Shown here one piece after another: positions 8,259 through 16,189 of a stretch of DNA of 64,000 nucleotides (the first letter of the stretch is position 1; each line of letters opens with the position of its first letter). This DNA is from Cryptosporangium minutisporangium. GTDB taxonomy: Bacteria; Actinomycetota; Actinomycetes; Mycobacteriales; Cryptosporangiaceae. The notes beneath the pieces are model-generated. The model searched no databases. It was given only the letters and a program-made list of their open reading frames with translations, and was not told where the DNA came from. The position numbers and the translations under genes are program-made. The DNA lies in assembly GCF_039536245.1 (NCBI RefSeq), contig NZ_BAAAYN010000001.1, forward strand, positions 127,811 to 191,810, given 5' to 3'.

Positions 8259-9296
8259 TCAGCGCCGGGTGCTGCCACGGCGGACGACCGACCACGCCGC
8301 CGTCCGGACCGTGCGTCCCTGACCGAGCGCGACGTGCGCGCAGGCCGCACCCTGCTCCCGCAGCGATTGCGCGACGGTGGTCAGTCCGAGCTGTTCCGCC
8401 ACTGCCGCGTCGTCCCAACCGGTGACCGCCAGGTCGTCCGGGATGGCCACGCCCGCGGCACGGGCTGCCCGGATGACCCCGGCCGCCTGCTGGTCGCTCA
8501 TCGCGGCGATCGCGTCCGGCGGCCGCGCGGACGCCAGGAGCGTCGCCGCCACCTGTTCGGCCTCGGCGGCCTCGTTGCGGGCGCAGACCGCGACGACGAC
8601 CTCGTGCCACCCGAACCCGGCCTCCTCGGCGGCTCGCCGGTAGCCCTCCAGCCGATCCCGCGTCACCGGGAACGTGATCTCGCCGAGGTTCCCGCCCTCG
8701 GTGAGCGTGCTGATCCGCGCGCGGGACAGCGGAAAGCTCAGAATCGCCGGGCGGCGGGCGCCGGCGAACGCCACCGCGCCGATCGCCGACGCCGCCGCCC
8801 GGTTGTCGATGCTGACCAGCTCCAGTCCACGGACCGCCGGCCCGCTGTGGATCACCGCCGGACGCTTCGTCGCCTGGACGGCGGTGAGGACCGGGTCGTC
8901 GTCGGACGTCGTCCAGACGATGAAGCCGTCCACGGCGGCGTTGTGGATCCGCGGGACGTCGTCGGCCGCGCCGGTGATCGGCAGGAGCGTCATGCCGTAG
9001 CCCTGCTCGGCGCAGACGTCCGCGATCCCGGCGAGGAACGACACCGCCTCCGGATCGTCGAACGCGTAACTCAGGTGCTCGCCCATGACGACGCCGAGCG
9101 TGCGGGTACTGCCGCGGCGCAGCGACCGGGCGCTCGGGTCCGGTCCCGCGTACCCCAACGTGTCCGCCGCGGCGAGCACCTTGGCGCGCGCGTGGTCCGA
9201 GACGCGCTCCGGGCGGTTGTACGTGTAGGAGGCGGTCATCACCGACACACCGGCCAACTCGGCCACCTGCGCGAGGGTCACCCGCTTCGTCCCCAT
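8259..9296 (-). CDS. LacI-family transcriptional repressor
   Basis: A 345-residue regulator. The N-terminal helix-turn-helix and hinge are in residues 1-60 (VTLAQVAELAGVSVMTASYT, then RPERVSDHARAKVLAAADTL). The periplasmic-binding-type ligand domain follows (about 65-320), with LGVVMGEHLSYAFDDPE at its start, and IAAMSDQQAAGVIRAARAAG with VTGWDDAAVAEQLGLTTVAQ near the end. It is divergent from an MFS transporter. The two starts are 55 bases apart and enclose two copies of a GTGTATCGTTA element, probably its operators. The simplest model is repression of both itself and the exporter until a small ligand, possibly a sugar or nucleoside, is bound. The ligand is unknown. Confidence 0.93.
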   Translation of the reverse strand: MGTKRVTLAQVAELAGVSVMTASYTYNRPERVSDHARAKVLAAADTLGYAGPDPSARSLRRGSTRTLGVVMGEHLSYAFDDPEAVSFLAGIADVCAEQGYGMTLLPITGAADDVPRIHNAAVDGFIVWTTSDDDPVLTAVQATKRPAVIHSGPAVRGLELVSIDNRAAASAIGAVAFAGARRPAILSFPLSRARISTLTEGGNLGEITFPVTRDRLEGYRRAAEEAGFGWHEVVVAVCARNEAAEAEQVAATLLASARPPDAIAAMSDQQAAGVIRAARAAGVAIPDDLAVTGWDDAAVAEQLGLTTVAQSLREQGAACAHVALGQGRTVRTAAWSVVRRGSTRR

Positions 9297-9317
9297 GTCG
9301 ATCAGGCTAGCGATGAT

Positions 9318-9349
9318 GTGTATCGTTAAAACTCAGTGTATCGTTACAC
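9318..9349. promoter_or_regulatory. Probable LacI-type double operator
   Basis: The sequence GTGTATCGTTA occurs at 9318-9328 and again at 9336-9346, 18 bases apart. The second copy extends to GTGTATCGTTACAC (9336-9349), whose ends are inverted repeats (GTGTA and TACAC). The element sits between the divergent LacI and MFS starts and the second copy ends two bases before the MFS ATG. LacI-family operators are short inverted repeats, so this is the likely binding site for the adjacent repressor; that binding is inference. Confidence 0.6.
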
Positions 9350-9351
9350 AC

Positions 9352-10599
9352 ATGACACGGACGTCCACCGATTCCCCTCGTCAGCTGGTCGCCGCGGCGT
9401 TCATCGCGTTCGCCGCCTTCGGCGCGTTCTGGGGGGTGTGGGGCGCCTCGGTACCGGGAGTGCAGCGCCAGGCCGGGATCACCGACGGCGAGCTCGGCAT
9501 CGCGCTGCTGTTCGTCGGCGCCGGCGCCCCGCCCGCGATGCTGCTGGCGGGCCGAGCACTCGATCGCTGGGGCCCACGGGTCGCCGCGGTGGCCACCGGC
9601 GCACTCGGCTGCGTCGGCGCCGGGTTAGCGCTGACCGCCGTGAACCTGCCGAGTCTCTGCGCCGGGCTCGCTCTCGTCGGTGCCACCAGCGGGGCGGCCG
9701 ACGTGGCTGAGAACGCGGTCGCCGGCCGGGCCGAGAAGATCGCCGGCCGCCCGGTCATCACCCGCGCTCACGGGATCTTCTCCAGCCTGGTCGTCCTCGG
9801 AAGCCTCGGCACCGGATTGGCGTCCGCCGCCGAGCTGCCGCTCGCGATCCCGTTCGTCGCCGTCGCGCTCCTCTCCCTGGTAGCGACCGCGAGTCTGTGG
9901 AAGACGCTGCCGGCAGGTGTCGCTCCGGCATCGGACCACCGCTCCGGCGCGCCCGATGCCGCACCGCCCGGCCGACTACCGCTCGTTCCGCTCCTCCTCG
10001 TCGGAGTGCTCGGCGCGCTCGCGTTCGCCAGCGAGAACGCACACCAGAGCTGGAGCGCGGTCTTCGCCCAGGACGTACTCCACTCGGGCGCCGGGATGAG
10101 CGCCGTGGCGCCCGCCGTGTTCGCGGGCACGGTCGCGATCACCCGGTTCGCGTTCGGCGGGCTCGACGCCGCCCACGCGCGCACGGTGCTGCTCGTCGGT
10201 GCGTCGGTCGCCGCGGCGGGCGCGGCGGTCATCGCCATCGCCCCGACCTTGCTCGTCGCCGGGCTGGGGCTCGCTGCGGCTGCCGCCGGGACCGCGGTGC
10301 TGTTCCCCACCCTCGTCGGCGTCGTGTCGCGCCACGTCGACGAGTCCCACCGGGGGCGCGCGACGTCGATCCTGACGACCGTGTCCTACCTCGGGTTTCT
10401 TCTCGGCCCCGTCTACGTCGGACTGTGGGCGGACGCGGTCGGGCTGCGCGGCGCGATGATCGCGGTCGCGGTCCTCGGGGCCGCCTTGTTCGTCCTCGCG
10501 CCGGTGTTGCTGCGCGTGAGCGGCCACGGCGTCAGGGGATCCGGGCCGGGCCGCCGAGCCGACGACACGTTGGTCCGCGCCGCCAACGGCGCAGAGTGA
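9352..10599 (+). CDS. MFS transporter, 12-helix type
   Basis: A 415-residue membrane protein from ATG at 9352. Twelve hydrophobic helices are visible, with a central polar loop near 195-215. The helix 2-3 loop has the MFS signature in the form GRALDRWGPRVAAV, and the matching loop of the second half reads RHVDESHRGRATSILTTVSY. The helix FGAFWGVWGASVPGVQRQAG at the N-terminus is typical of the group annotated as sugar-efflux or fucose-permease-like. Substrate and direction are unknown. Control by the divergent LacI protein is likely because the paired operator elements lie immediately upstream of the start codon. The last 187 bases are overlapped on the other strand by the MerR-PP2C gene. Confidence 0.92.
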   Translation: MTRTSTDSPRQLVAAAFIAFAAFGAFWGVWGASVPGVQRQAGITDGELGIALLFVGAGAPPAMLLAGRALDRWGPRVAAVATGALGCVGAGLALTAVNLPSLCAGLALVGATSGAADVAENAVAGRAEKIAGRPVITRAHGIFSSLVVLGSLGTGLASAAELPLAIPFVAVALLSLVATASLWKTLPAGVAPASDHRSGAPDAAPPGRLPLVPLLLVGVLGALAFASENAHQSWSAVFAQDVLHSGAGMSAVAPAVFAGTVAITRFAFGGLDAAHARTVLLVGASVAAAGAAVIAIAPTLLVAGLGLAAAAAGTAVLFPTLVGVVSRHVDESHRGRATSILTTVSYLGFLLGPVYVGLWADAVGLRGAMIAVAVLGAALFVLAPVLLRVSGHGVRGSGPGRRADDTLVRAANGAE

Positions 10600-11714
10600 C
10601 CGGGAAGCGCTGTGCACTTCGGCGACGGATAGCCGGCCGATACGCACAGCGCTCCGCCCGACGGTCGGTCCGCGACCGCGTCGGCGACGACGCAGGCGAT
10701 GTTGTCCGGGGCGCCGGCCGCGTGCGCGAGGCTGATCAGCCGCTCGACCGTCTCCTCCGGAGCGGCGCCCGCGGTCAGCGTCGCGGCGAGCCCGGCTCGG
10801 TCGACGACCGCGGACAGCCCGTCGGAGCAGAGCAGGTACCGGTCACCGGGGATCACGGTCCGCAGCGCCAGGTCCGCCTCGACCGGCTGCTCCCCCGCGC
10901 CGAGCGCACGCACCAACAGCGCGCGGTCCGGGTGGGCTCCGGCTTCGGTGGGGCTCATCGCACCCCGGTCCACCTGTGACTGCACCCAGGTGTGATCGGT
11001 CGTCAGCTGGTACAACTCGCGACCGCGGACCAGGTACGCCCGGGTGTCTCCGATGTGCACCAGCGCCAGCTGCGAGCCGGCGCGCAGCAGCGCGGTGAGC
11101 GTCGTCATCGGCTGGTGTTCGTCGGACGCCGCCGCGCGCACCGTGCGGTCGGCCTCGGCCACCGCGCCGGCCAGCAGCGTCAGCAGTTCGGCCGCCGGAG
11201 CGTCGGTCAGCTCCAGCGCGGTGAGCGCCTGGACGGCGGTGGTGCTGGCGGCGGCGCCACCCGGTCCGTGGACGCCGTCGGCCACGGCCAGCAGCCGCTC
11301 GCCCGCGTACACGGAATCCTCCATCGTGGCCCGCGACCCCGCGTCGGACGCAGTGGCATAGGAAAAGTTGAGTGACATGGTTGCCCTTCCGGAGAGGTGC
11401 TCGACGAGGAGGGCTGCCACCCGTGCCCGCGCCGCGTTCTCGACCGTGACGCGCTGCCAGTAGGCGGCGATCGCCTCGGCCGCGGCTGCGGCGTCCAGCG
11501 CACAGACCGTGCGGATCGTCGCCAGCGGCATACCGACCCGGCGTAGCTCGGCCACGAGCCGGGCGGTCTCCAGCTGCGCGGGGTCGTAGAGCCGGTACCC
11601 GGAGTCCGGATCGACCGCCGCCGGCGGCAACAGCCCCGACTCGTCGTAGAGACGCAGCGCCTTGGGTGTAAGCCCGGTTGCCCTGGCAAAGGCTCCGATG
11701 GTCAGCAAGCGCAC
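10413..11714 (-). CDS. MerR-type DNA-binding domain fused to a PP2C phosphatase
   Basis: A 433-residue fusion. GTG at 11714 has GAGGAGG nine bases upstream. Residues 1-70 are a MerR helix-turn-helix (LLTIGAFARATGLTPKALRL, then SGYRLYDPAQLETARLVAEL), and 70-110 a helical linker. From about 115 a PP2C domain runs to 355, with metal-site motifs MEDSV (132-135), ADGVHGPGG (Asp146), HIGDTRAYLV (Asp223), YLLCSDGL (Asp298) and APDNIACV (Asp337). A 75-residue low-complexity tail follows, encoded partly opposite the MFS gene end. The fusion suggests that a phosphatase is tied to a promoter or to effector binding by MerR. An internal ATG at 11378 (residue 113) has its own GGAAGG six bases upstream, so a free phosphatase could also be made. 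No kinase partner is nearby. Confidence 0.88.
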   Translation of the reverse strand: MRLLTIGAFARATGLTPKALRLYDESGLLPPAAVDPDSGYRLYDPAQLETARLVAELRRVGMPLATIRTVCALDAAAAAEAIAAYWQRVTVENAARARVAALLVEHLSGRATMSLNFSYATASDAGSRATMEDSVYAGERLLAVADGVHGPGGAAASTTAVQALTALELTDAPAAELLTLLAGAVAEADRTVRAAASDEHQPMTTLTALLRAGSQLALVHIGDTRAYLVRGRELYQLTTDHTWVQSQVDRGAMSPTEAGAHPDRALLVRALGAGEQPVEADLALRTVIPGDRYLLCSDGLSAVVDRAGLAATLTAGAAPEETVERLISLAHAAGAPDNIACVVADAVADRPSGGALCVSAGYPSPKCTALPGHSAPLAARTNVSSARRPGPDPLTPWPLTRSNTGARTNKAAPRTATAIIAPRSPTASAHSPT

Positions 11715-11790
11715 GGATACAGCCTCCTCGCACCGGCCACGGCGGCCGGTGCGCCCCACCGTGAGGCCTCCCCGAAGGGCAAGGTCAAGC

Positions 11791-12324
11791 ATGGAGCTTC
11801 CACCACCTCCGCCGGGCACCGCGCTCCGGATCCTGGCGACCACGGATCTCTGCGCGGCGTTCGTCCCGGTGGGACGAGCTTCGGCACCGCCGGAACCTGC
11901 GCGGGTGTCGCGGCGCTGCTCGCCGCCGAGCGCACCCGGCACCCACGGTCTGGCTGGACCCCGGGGATCTGGCGGTCGGCCCGGCCCAGGCGCTGCTCGG
12001 CCGCCGCCCCTGGGCCGAGCTGGGCGCGCTGCCGCTGAGCGCGGCCGCGGCCGGGAACCGATCGCCCGGCTACGCGCCGGTGAACTGCCGCGCGCACAGC
12101 GGGCGCTGGCCGACGTGTCCGATCCGCACTCCGAGTCCGCGGACGACGTCTGGTGGAGCTGGTGCCGGATGCCCAACGCCGTCCGCGCCACTCGGGACGA
12201 CGCCCGGACGGTCGCGGTGCTGCCGCACGTCGTTCCGCGACTCGGCGAGGTGCTGGGGCGAGAACTCGACAGCGAACTGGTCGAGGTCGGTGCCCGCCAG
12301 GCCCTGCTGGACGCCCTGCGGTAG
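11791..12324 (+). pseudogene. Decayed metallophosphoesterase / 5'-nucleotidase-like gene
   Basis: Three reading frames each hold a piece of one protein. From ATG 11791 the frame gives a proline run and then ALRILATTDLCAAFVPV, which looks like the first metal-binding strand of metallophosphoesterases (usually ATTDLHG or similar, with the His replaced here). The next frame continues GTSFGTAGTCAGVAALLAAE, and the next PTVWLDPGDLAVGPAQALLG with ELGALPLSAAAAGN. Near the 3' end the first frame resumes with ARTVAVLPHVVPRLGEVLGR and stops at 12324. Only about 180 codons remain, against roughly 450 in intact relatives. The gene has therefore lost much of its middle and carries at least two frameshifts. 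The family assignment rests on short motifs. Confidence 0.55.
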
Positions 12325-12367
12325 CGCGTACGCTTCCGTCCGGCGGGGCCCGCCGAAAGGAGTGTCC

Positions 12368-12820
12368 GTGCGCTCACTCGCAGGAGCGATGTACGTCGTG
12401 TGTGTCGGCGCGCTGCTGCTCGTCGCCGCGCTGTTCCTCCCGCGATCGCGGTCCGTCGACTTCCTCACCGGGCAGCAGACCGATCGCCCCAACACCGTCG
12501 AGAGTGGCCTCCTGGTCGCCGCCGCGGTCCTGGCCGTGGCGCTCGCCGTGCTGGGCTCGACCCGTGGACGACGCTGGCTCGTGGTCGCCGCGGCGCTGCC
12601 GGGACTGGTGACCGCGGCCGCCTGGCTCTGGTACGTCCTCGACGTCCGCAGCGGCAGCCGCGACGTCCAGACCTGCACCGACGCGTTCTCGTGCACGGAT
12701 CTCCTGGTCATCCGCCCGGGTGCCGGAGCGTACGTGATGGTGGCCGGCGGCTTGGTGATCACCCTCGGCGGCGCGCTCGCCATGCGGAGCGCGCCGGTGG
12801 GCAAGCACGAACGGCGCTAG
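12368..12820 (+). CDS. Small membrane protein of unknown function
   Basis: A 150-residue protein starting at GTG 12368, with AAAGGAG about six bases upstream. It has four hydrophobic helices: residues 5-24, 46-63, 67-92 and 119-141. A short loop with two cysteines (DVQTCTDAFSCTDLLVIR) lies between helices 3 and 4, on the same side of the membrane as the loop after helix 1 if the N-terminus is inside. This loop may form a disulfide. I do not recognise the family. Its TAG stop shares the four bases CTAG (12817-12820) with the stop of the convergent EI24 gene, so there is no room for a terminator between them. Confidence 0.75.
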   Translation: MRSLAGAMYVVCVGALLLVAALFLPRSRSVDFLTGQQTDRPNTVESGLLVAAAVLAVALAVLGSTRGRRWLVVAAALPGLVTAAAWLWYVLDVRSGSRDVQTCTDAFSCTDLLVIRPGAGAYVMVAGGLVITLGGALAMRSAPVGKHERR

Positions 12821-13599
12821 CCGATCGGCTCTCCGTGCACGTAGCGGGTCAGCAGCGTGCCGCCGGCGACCGCCGCCGGGATGACCAGGATGTTGGCGAA
12901 CGGGATCAACGCCATCGCCGCGATCGGAAGGCCGAAGCCCAGCGCCAGCGCGCGGTGCTGCCGCAGCACCCGGCGGCGTTCCCGCAGGAAGATGCCGCGC
13001 CGGTTGAACGGGATGCCGGTCAGGTCGACGCTCAGCAGCCAGCCGCCGATCAGGAGGCCCAGTAGCGGCGCCAGCACCTGGCCGACGAACGGCACCAGCC
13101 CGAGCAGCAGCACCGGGATCACCAGCACGAGCTGGGTGCCGATCACCCGGACCGAGTCGATCGCGTTCCGCGGGAGCGTGCGGTACCAGGGCAGGTCCGG
13201 GTAGTCGCCGGCGCCGAGCCGGCGCTCGATCTTCTCCGAGATCTTCTCGTAGAACGGGTCGCCGATGATCAGCGTCACCCCGGTGTAGGTGACGACGCTG
13301 AGCCAGAGCGACCCGACCACGATCGCGGCCTGGACGACGATGCGTGCCGCGTTCCGCCCGTCGGTCGACCAGCCGTCGGCGAACCAGCCGCTGATCCAGT
13401 CGCCGAGGTCGCCGAGGAACACCAGCAACACGACGAACACGGCCAGCAGGAGCAGGAACGCCAGGACGGCCGGGATCAGGCCGAGCAGCAGCAGCCCGGG
13501 GTACTTCCCGTACATCCCGAATCCACGCCCGAGCAGACGCAGCCCGAGGAAGAACTGGGATCCGGTGGACGGACGGACCGGCGGTGCTTCGGCGCTCAC
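12817..13599 (-). CDS. EI24-domain membrane protein (CysZ-like)
   Basis: A 260-residue membrane protein with the EI24/CysZ layout. A soluble N-terminus with the motif FFLGLRLLGRGFGMYGKYPG leads into paired long helices (about 30-65 and 88-115). A polar segment follows, DPFYEKISEKIERRLGAGD, then further helices (about 150-205) and a conserved WLLSVDLTGIPFNRRGIFLR region before the last helix. CysZ proteins are sulfate channels in proteobacteria; actinobacterial EI24 proteins are widespread and mostly unstudied, so sulfate transport is only a possibility. GTG at 13599 is the start. The gene ends in a CTAG shared with the convergent neighbour. Confidence 0.85.
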   Translation of the reverse strand: MSAEAPPVRPSTGSQFFLGLRLLGRGFGMYGKYPGLLLLGLIPAVLAFLLLLAVFVVLLVFLGDLGDWISGWFADGWSTDGRNAARIVVQAAIVVGSLWLSVVTYTGVTLIIGDPFYEKISEKIERRLGAGDYPDLPWYRTLPRNAIDSVRVIGTQLVLVIPVLLLGLVPFVGQVLAPLLGLLIGGWLLSVDLTGIPFNRRGIFLRERRRVLRQHRALALGFGLPIAAMALIPFANILVIPAAVAGGTLLTRYVHGEPIG

Positions 13600-13679
13600 G
13601 CGCGCAGCTTAGGCCGTGTCCTGCGGATCTCGCTCGCAGCGAGGCCCCACCCAGGTGTCGGCCGGCAAGGCGGAGGGGT

Positions 13680-13706
13680 CCGCGGATACCGTTTTTGTAT
13701 CCGTGG
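13680..13706. terminator. Hairpin between sigJ-type gene and EI24 gene
   Basis: CCGCGGATAC at 13680-13689 and GTATCCGTGG at 13697-13706 are inverted repeats of ten bases with one G-T position, separated by the seven-base loop CGTTTTT. It lies 75 bases beyond the stop of the leftward sigma-factor gene and 81 bases before the leftward EI24 gene. It could end sigma-factor transcription. There is no T-run after it on the minus strand, so it is not a classical intrinsic terminator; an operator or mRNA structure is also possible. Confidence 0.45.
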
Positions 13707-13780
13707 ATCCCGACAACGCGGCCGGTCGGCGCCTGGGCGGGCCGCAGCCGAGCATGGATCCGCAGTGCACGGCCAGAACC

Positions 13781-14707
13781 TCATCGCAGGGTGAGCGGCG
13801 TCGCGGAGTCGACGCGGGTCAGTTTCTCCGGATTGCGGACGTAGTAGAGGCCGGCGATGCGGGCGTTCTCGACCCGAATCGCGATGACGCCGTCGAACTC
13901 CCCGTCCAGCTGGACGGCGAGCGCCGGACCGCCGTTGACCACGGTGGGCCGGACGGCGACCCTGGCTCCCACCTTGCCGGCCCTGCCGACGATGAAGCGC
14001 GCCACCTTGTCGGCGCCGGCGATCGGCCGCAGCGCCGCCCGCTTGACGCCGCCGCCGTCGGCCATCAAGACGACGTGCGGCGCGAGTACGTCGAGGAGGC
14101 CTTGCACGTCCCCGGTCTCGTACGCGCGCCGGAACGACTCCAGCGCCGCCCGGGTCTCGCTCGCGGAGACGACCTCGCGCGGGCGGCGGGCGTCGACGTG
14201 CTGACGGGCGCGGTGCGCGATCTGGCGGACCGCCGCCGGGCTTTTGTCGACGGCGGCCGCGATCTCGTCGTAGCTGACGTCGAAGACCTCACGCAGCACG
14301 AAGACGACCCGCTCGGTCGGCGACAACGTCTCCAGGACGAGCATGAGCGCCATCGACACGCTCTCCGCGAGCTCGACGTTCTCGGCCACGTCCGGAGTCG
14401 TCAGCAGCGGCTCCGGGAGCCAGGAACCGACGTATGCCTCGCGGCGGCGTTTCACCGTGCGCAGCCGGTTGAGCGCCTGGCGGGTCGTGATCCGGACCAG
14501 GTAAGCGCGCTCGTCGCGGACCTGCTCGACGTCGACCTCGGACCACCGCAGCCAGGTCTCCTGCAGGACGTCCTCCGCGTCGGCCGCCGAGCCCAGCATC
14601 TCGTAGGCGACGGTGAAGAGCAGGTTCCGGTGGGCGACGAAGGTCTCGGTGGCCGGGTCGGTGCGGTGTTCGCTCAACGCTCGATCCGTTCGGGGTAGTT
14701 CTGACAT
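13781..14707 (-). CDS. ECF sigma factor of the SigJ/ECF41 type
   Basis: A 308-residue sigma factor. ATG at 14707 is preceded by GGGAG at good spacing. Region 2 (about 25-90) reads VAYEMLGSAADAEDVLQETW, then RAYLVRITTRQALNRLRT. Region 4 (about 125-175) reads LSPTERVVFVLREVFDVSYD, then KSPAAVRQIAHRARQHVDAR. The C-terminal SnoaL-like domain (about 188-308) contains LMADGGGVKRAALRPIAGAD and ends in YYVRNPEKLTRV. The DGGG motif and the NPEKL tail are hallmarks of ECF41, in which the C-terminal domain acts as a built-in regulator. The usual ECF41 partner gene (carboxymuconolactone decarboxylase or oxidoreductase type) is not adjacent. Confidence 0.93.
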   Translation of the reverse strand: MSELPRTDRALSEHRTDPATETFVAHRNLLFTVAYEMLGSAADAEDVLQETWLRWSEVDVEQVRDERAYLVRITTRQALNRLRTVKRRREAYVGSWLPEPLLTTPDVAENVELAESVSMALMLVLETLSPTERVVFVLREVFDVSYDEIAAAVDKSPAAVRQIAHRARQHVDARRPREVVSASETRAALESFRRAYETGDVQGLLDVLAPHVVLMADGGGVKRAALRPIAGADKVARFIVGRAGKVGARVAVRPTVVNGGPALAVQLDGEFDGVIAIRVENARIAGLYYVRNPEKLTRVDSATPLTLR

Positions 14708-14884
14708 GGTGCTCCCTCGCGCGCAGGAGTTCAGCCACCAGACACCGCGCGGTCGGTTGTTGTGACACGATCGTCCGCCCCTGTCACGAACGACCCTCTA
14801 CATTGCCACAGGGTATCGACAGCGTTACATTTGGTAGCCCGCCTTCCGATTCGCGCATGTCGTGTCGGTTGGTTCGCGGTCGGT

Positions 14885-14895
14885 AGGAGGTGATC
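14885..14895 (+). promoter_or_regulatory. Full-length Shine-Dalgarno site that fixes the PucR start
   Basis: AGGAGGTGATC at 14885-14895 is the exact complement of the usual 16S rRNA 3' end. It places the start at GTG 14899, eight bases after the AGGAGG core. The GTG at 14890, also in frame, lies inside this site and so is unlikely to be used. Strong initiation is expected. Confidence 0.75.
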
Positions 14896-14898
14896 GGA

Positions 14899-16104
14899 GT
14901 GGTCGCCGCCGAAGCCCTCGATCGGACGGTCGTCACCGTCGCAGCGCGGTCGCTCCGCGCCCGCCTGCCCGAGCTCACCGACCACCTGGTGGGAGAATTC
15001 GCCGTCCGCGAGGAGCTGGTCCTCGCCGACGAGGTCCGCACCTCCCTCGCCCAGCTCTGCGCGGAGGGTCTGCGGGCTGCGATCACCACCCTGGAACAGC
15101 CCGACGGCGACCGCGCCGACCTGCGACTGGCCGCCGAAACCGGAACGCTCTGGGCCACCCGGGGTCTGCCACTGGACTCGCTGCTCCGGCTCTACCGGCT
15201 GGCTGGACGGCTGCTCTGGGAGAACCTGCTCCAGGCGGCCGGGCCAGCCGGCGCCAGCACGCTGGCCTACCAGGCCGGAGCCGTCCTGCGCGGCATCGAC
15301 CAGGAGTCGACGGCGGCGGCCGCGGCCTACCGACAGGCCGAGCGGCGCCTGCTCCCCCGTGGGCTCCTCCGTGTGGCGGCGGCGATCGACGCGCTGCTCA
15401 GTGGCCGACCGCCCGACGCCACCGAGCTGGAGTCCGCCGCGGACCTGCTCGAACTTCCGCTGACCGGGCCGTACGTCGTGGCCGTGCAACGACCGGGGGC
15501 GCAGCGCTCGCTGGTCGCCGCGCACGGCCGCACCTCCCACCGGGGCATGCGGTTCTGCTGGCGCCGCGGCCGGGACGCCGACCGGGTCCTGGTACTGCTC
15601 GGCAGCGCCGGCCCGGACGACGTCGAAGCGGTGCTGCGCCCGCTCACGCTGCACCACGTCGGCATCGGCCTGCCGGTCGCCGGCTTGGCGGAGGTGGCGA
15701 AGAGCCACCGCTACGCGGAGCTCGCGGTGCGCAGTTGCCGGGCCGACGGGCCGGAGATCGCCCGGTTCGACCGTCGGCTTCCACAGGGCCTCCTCCTGGC
15801 CCAGCCGGAGCTCGCCGACGACCTGGTCCGCGAGGTGCTCGGCGCGGTGCTCGTCCTGCCCGCGCGCTACCGGGAGGCGCTGCTGGACACGCTGGAGGCG
15901 TGGCTGTGCTGCGACGGCTCGGCGGTGGCGACGGCCCGCGCGCTCTACTGCCACCGCAACACCGTCCTCTACCGACTACGCCGGCTGCAGGAGCTGACCA
16001 CCAGGTCGCTGGGCAAGCCCTGCGACCTGGTGGACCTCACGCTCGCGCTCTACGCGTTCCGCGCGTCCCCGACGCCGAGCACCGCTCGGGCCAGCGGCGC
16101 GTAG
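14899..16104 (+). CDS. PucR-family transcriptional regulator
   Basis: A 401-residue regulator. The N-terminal 180 residues are helical and resemble the RsbRD-like/PucR sensory region (SLRARLPELTDHLVGEFAVR, then GLPLDSLLRLYRLAGRLLWE). A GGDEF-like middle domain follows. The C-terminal PucR helix-turn-helix (about 325-390) reads LLDTLEAWLCCDGSAVATAR, then YCHRNTVLYRLRRLQELT and LVDLTLALYAFRA. Such proteins control diverse metabolic genes and are usually autoregulated; no target is evident here. The unusually strong ribosome-binding site suggests steady expression. The last 30 codons are closely matched by a remnant at 26119-26195. Confidence 0.9.
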   Translation: MVAAEALDRTVVTVAARSLRARLPELTDHLVGEFAVREELVLADEVRTSLAQLCAEGLRAAITTLEQPDGDRADLRLAAETGTLWATRGLPLDSLLRLYRLAGRLLWENLLQAAGPAGASTLAYQAGAVLRGIDQESTAAAAAYRQAERRLLPRGLLRVAAAIDALLSGRPPDATELESAADLLELPLTGPYVVAVQRPGAQRSLVAAHGRTSHRGMRFCWRRGRDADRVLVLLGSAGPDDVEAVLRPLTLHHVGIGLPVAGLAEVAKSHRYAELAVRSCRADGPEIARFDRRLPQGLLLAQPELADDLVREVLGAVLVLPARYREALLDTLEAWLCCDGSAVATARALYCHRNTVLYRLRRLQELTTRSLGKPCDLVDLTLALYAFRASPTPSTARASGA

Positions 16105-16189
16105 CCGCCCTCTACCGGGCCCATGACCCAACGGCCGGCCCGAACCGCGTCGACCGCTGACATGTCCATGCCGGAGCGCGCGACATGCG

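Noticed and set aside
11715..12377. N-terminal extension of the MerR-PP2C frame
   Set aside because: The extension is low-complexity, runs opposite the decayed phosphoesterase gene, and GTG 11714 has a strong ribosome-binding site.
13596..13784. Leftward 62-codon frame between EI24 and sigJ-type genes
   Set aside because: No protein features; the stretch contains the 13680 hairpin.
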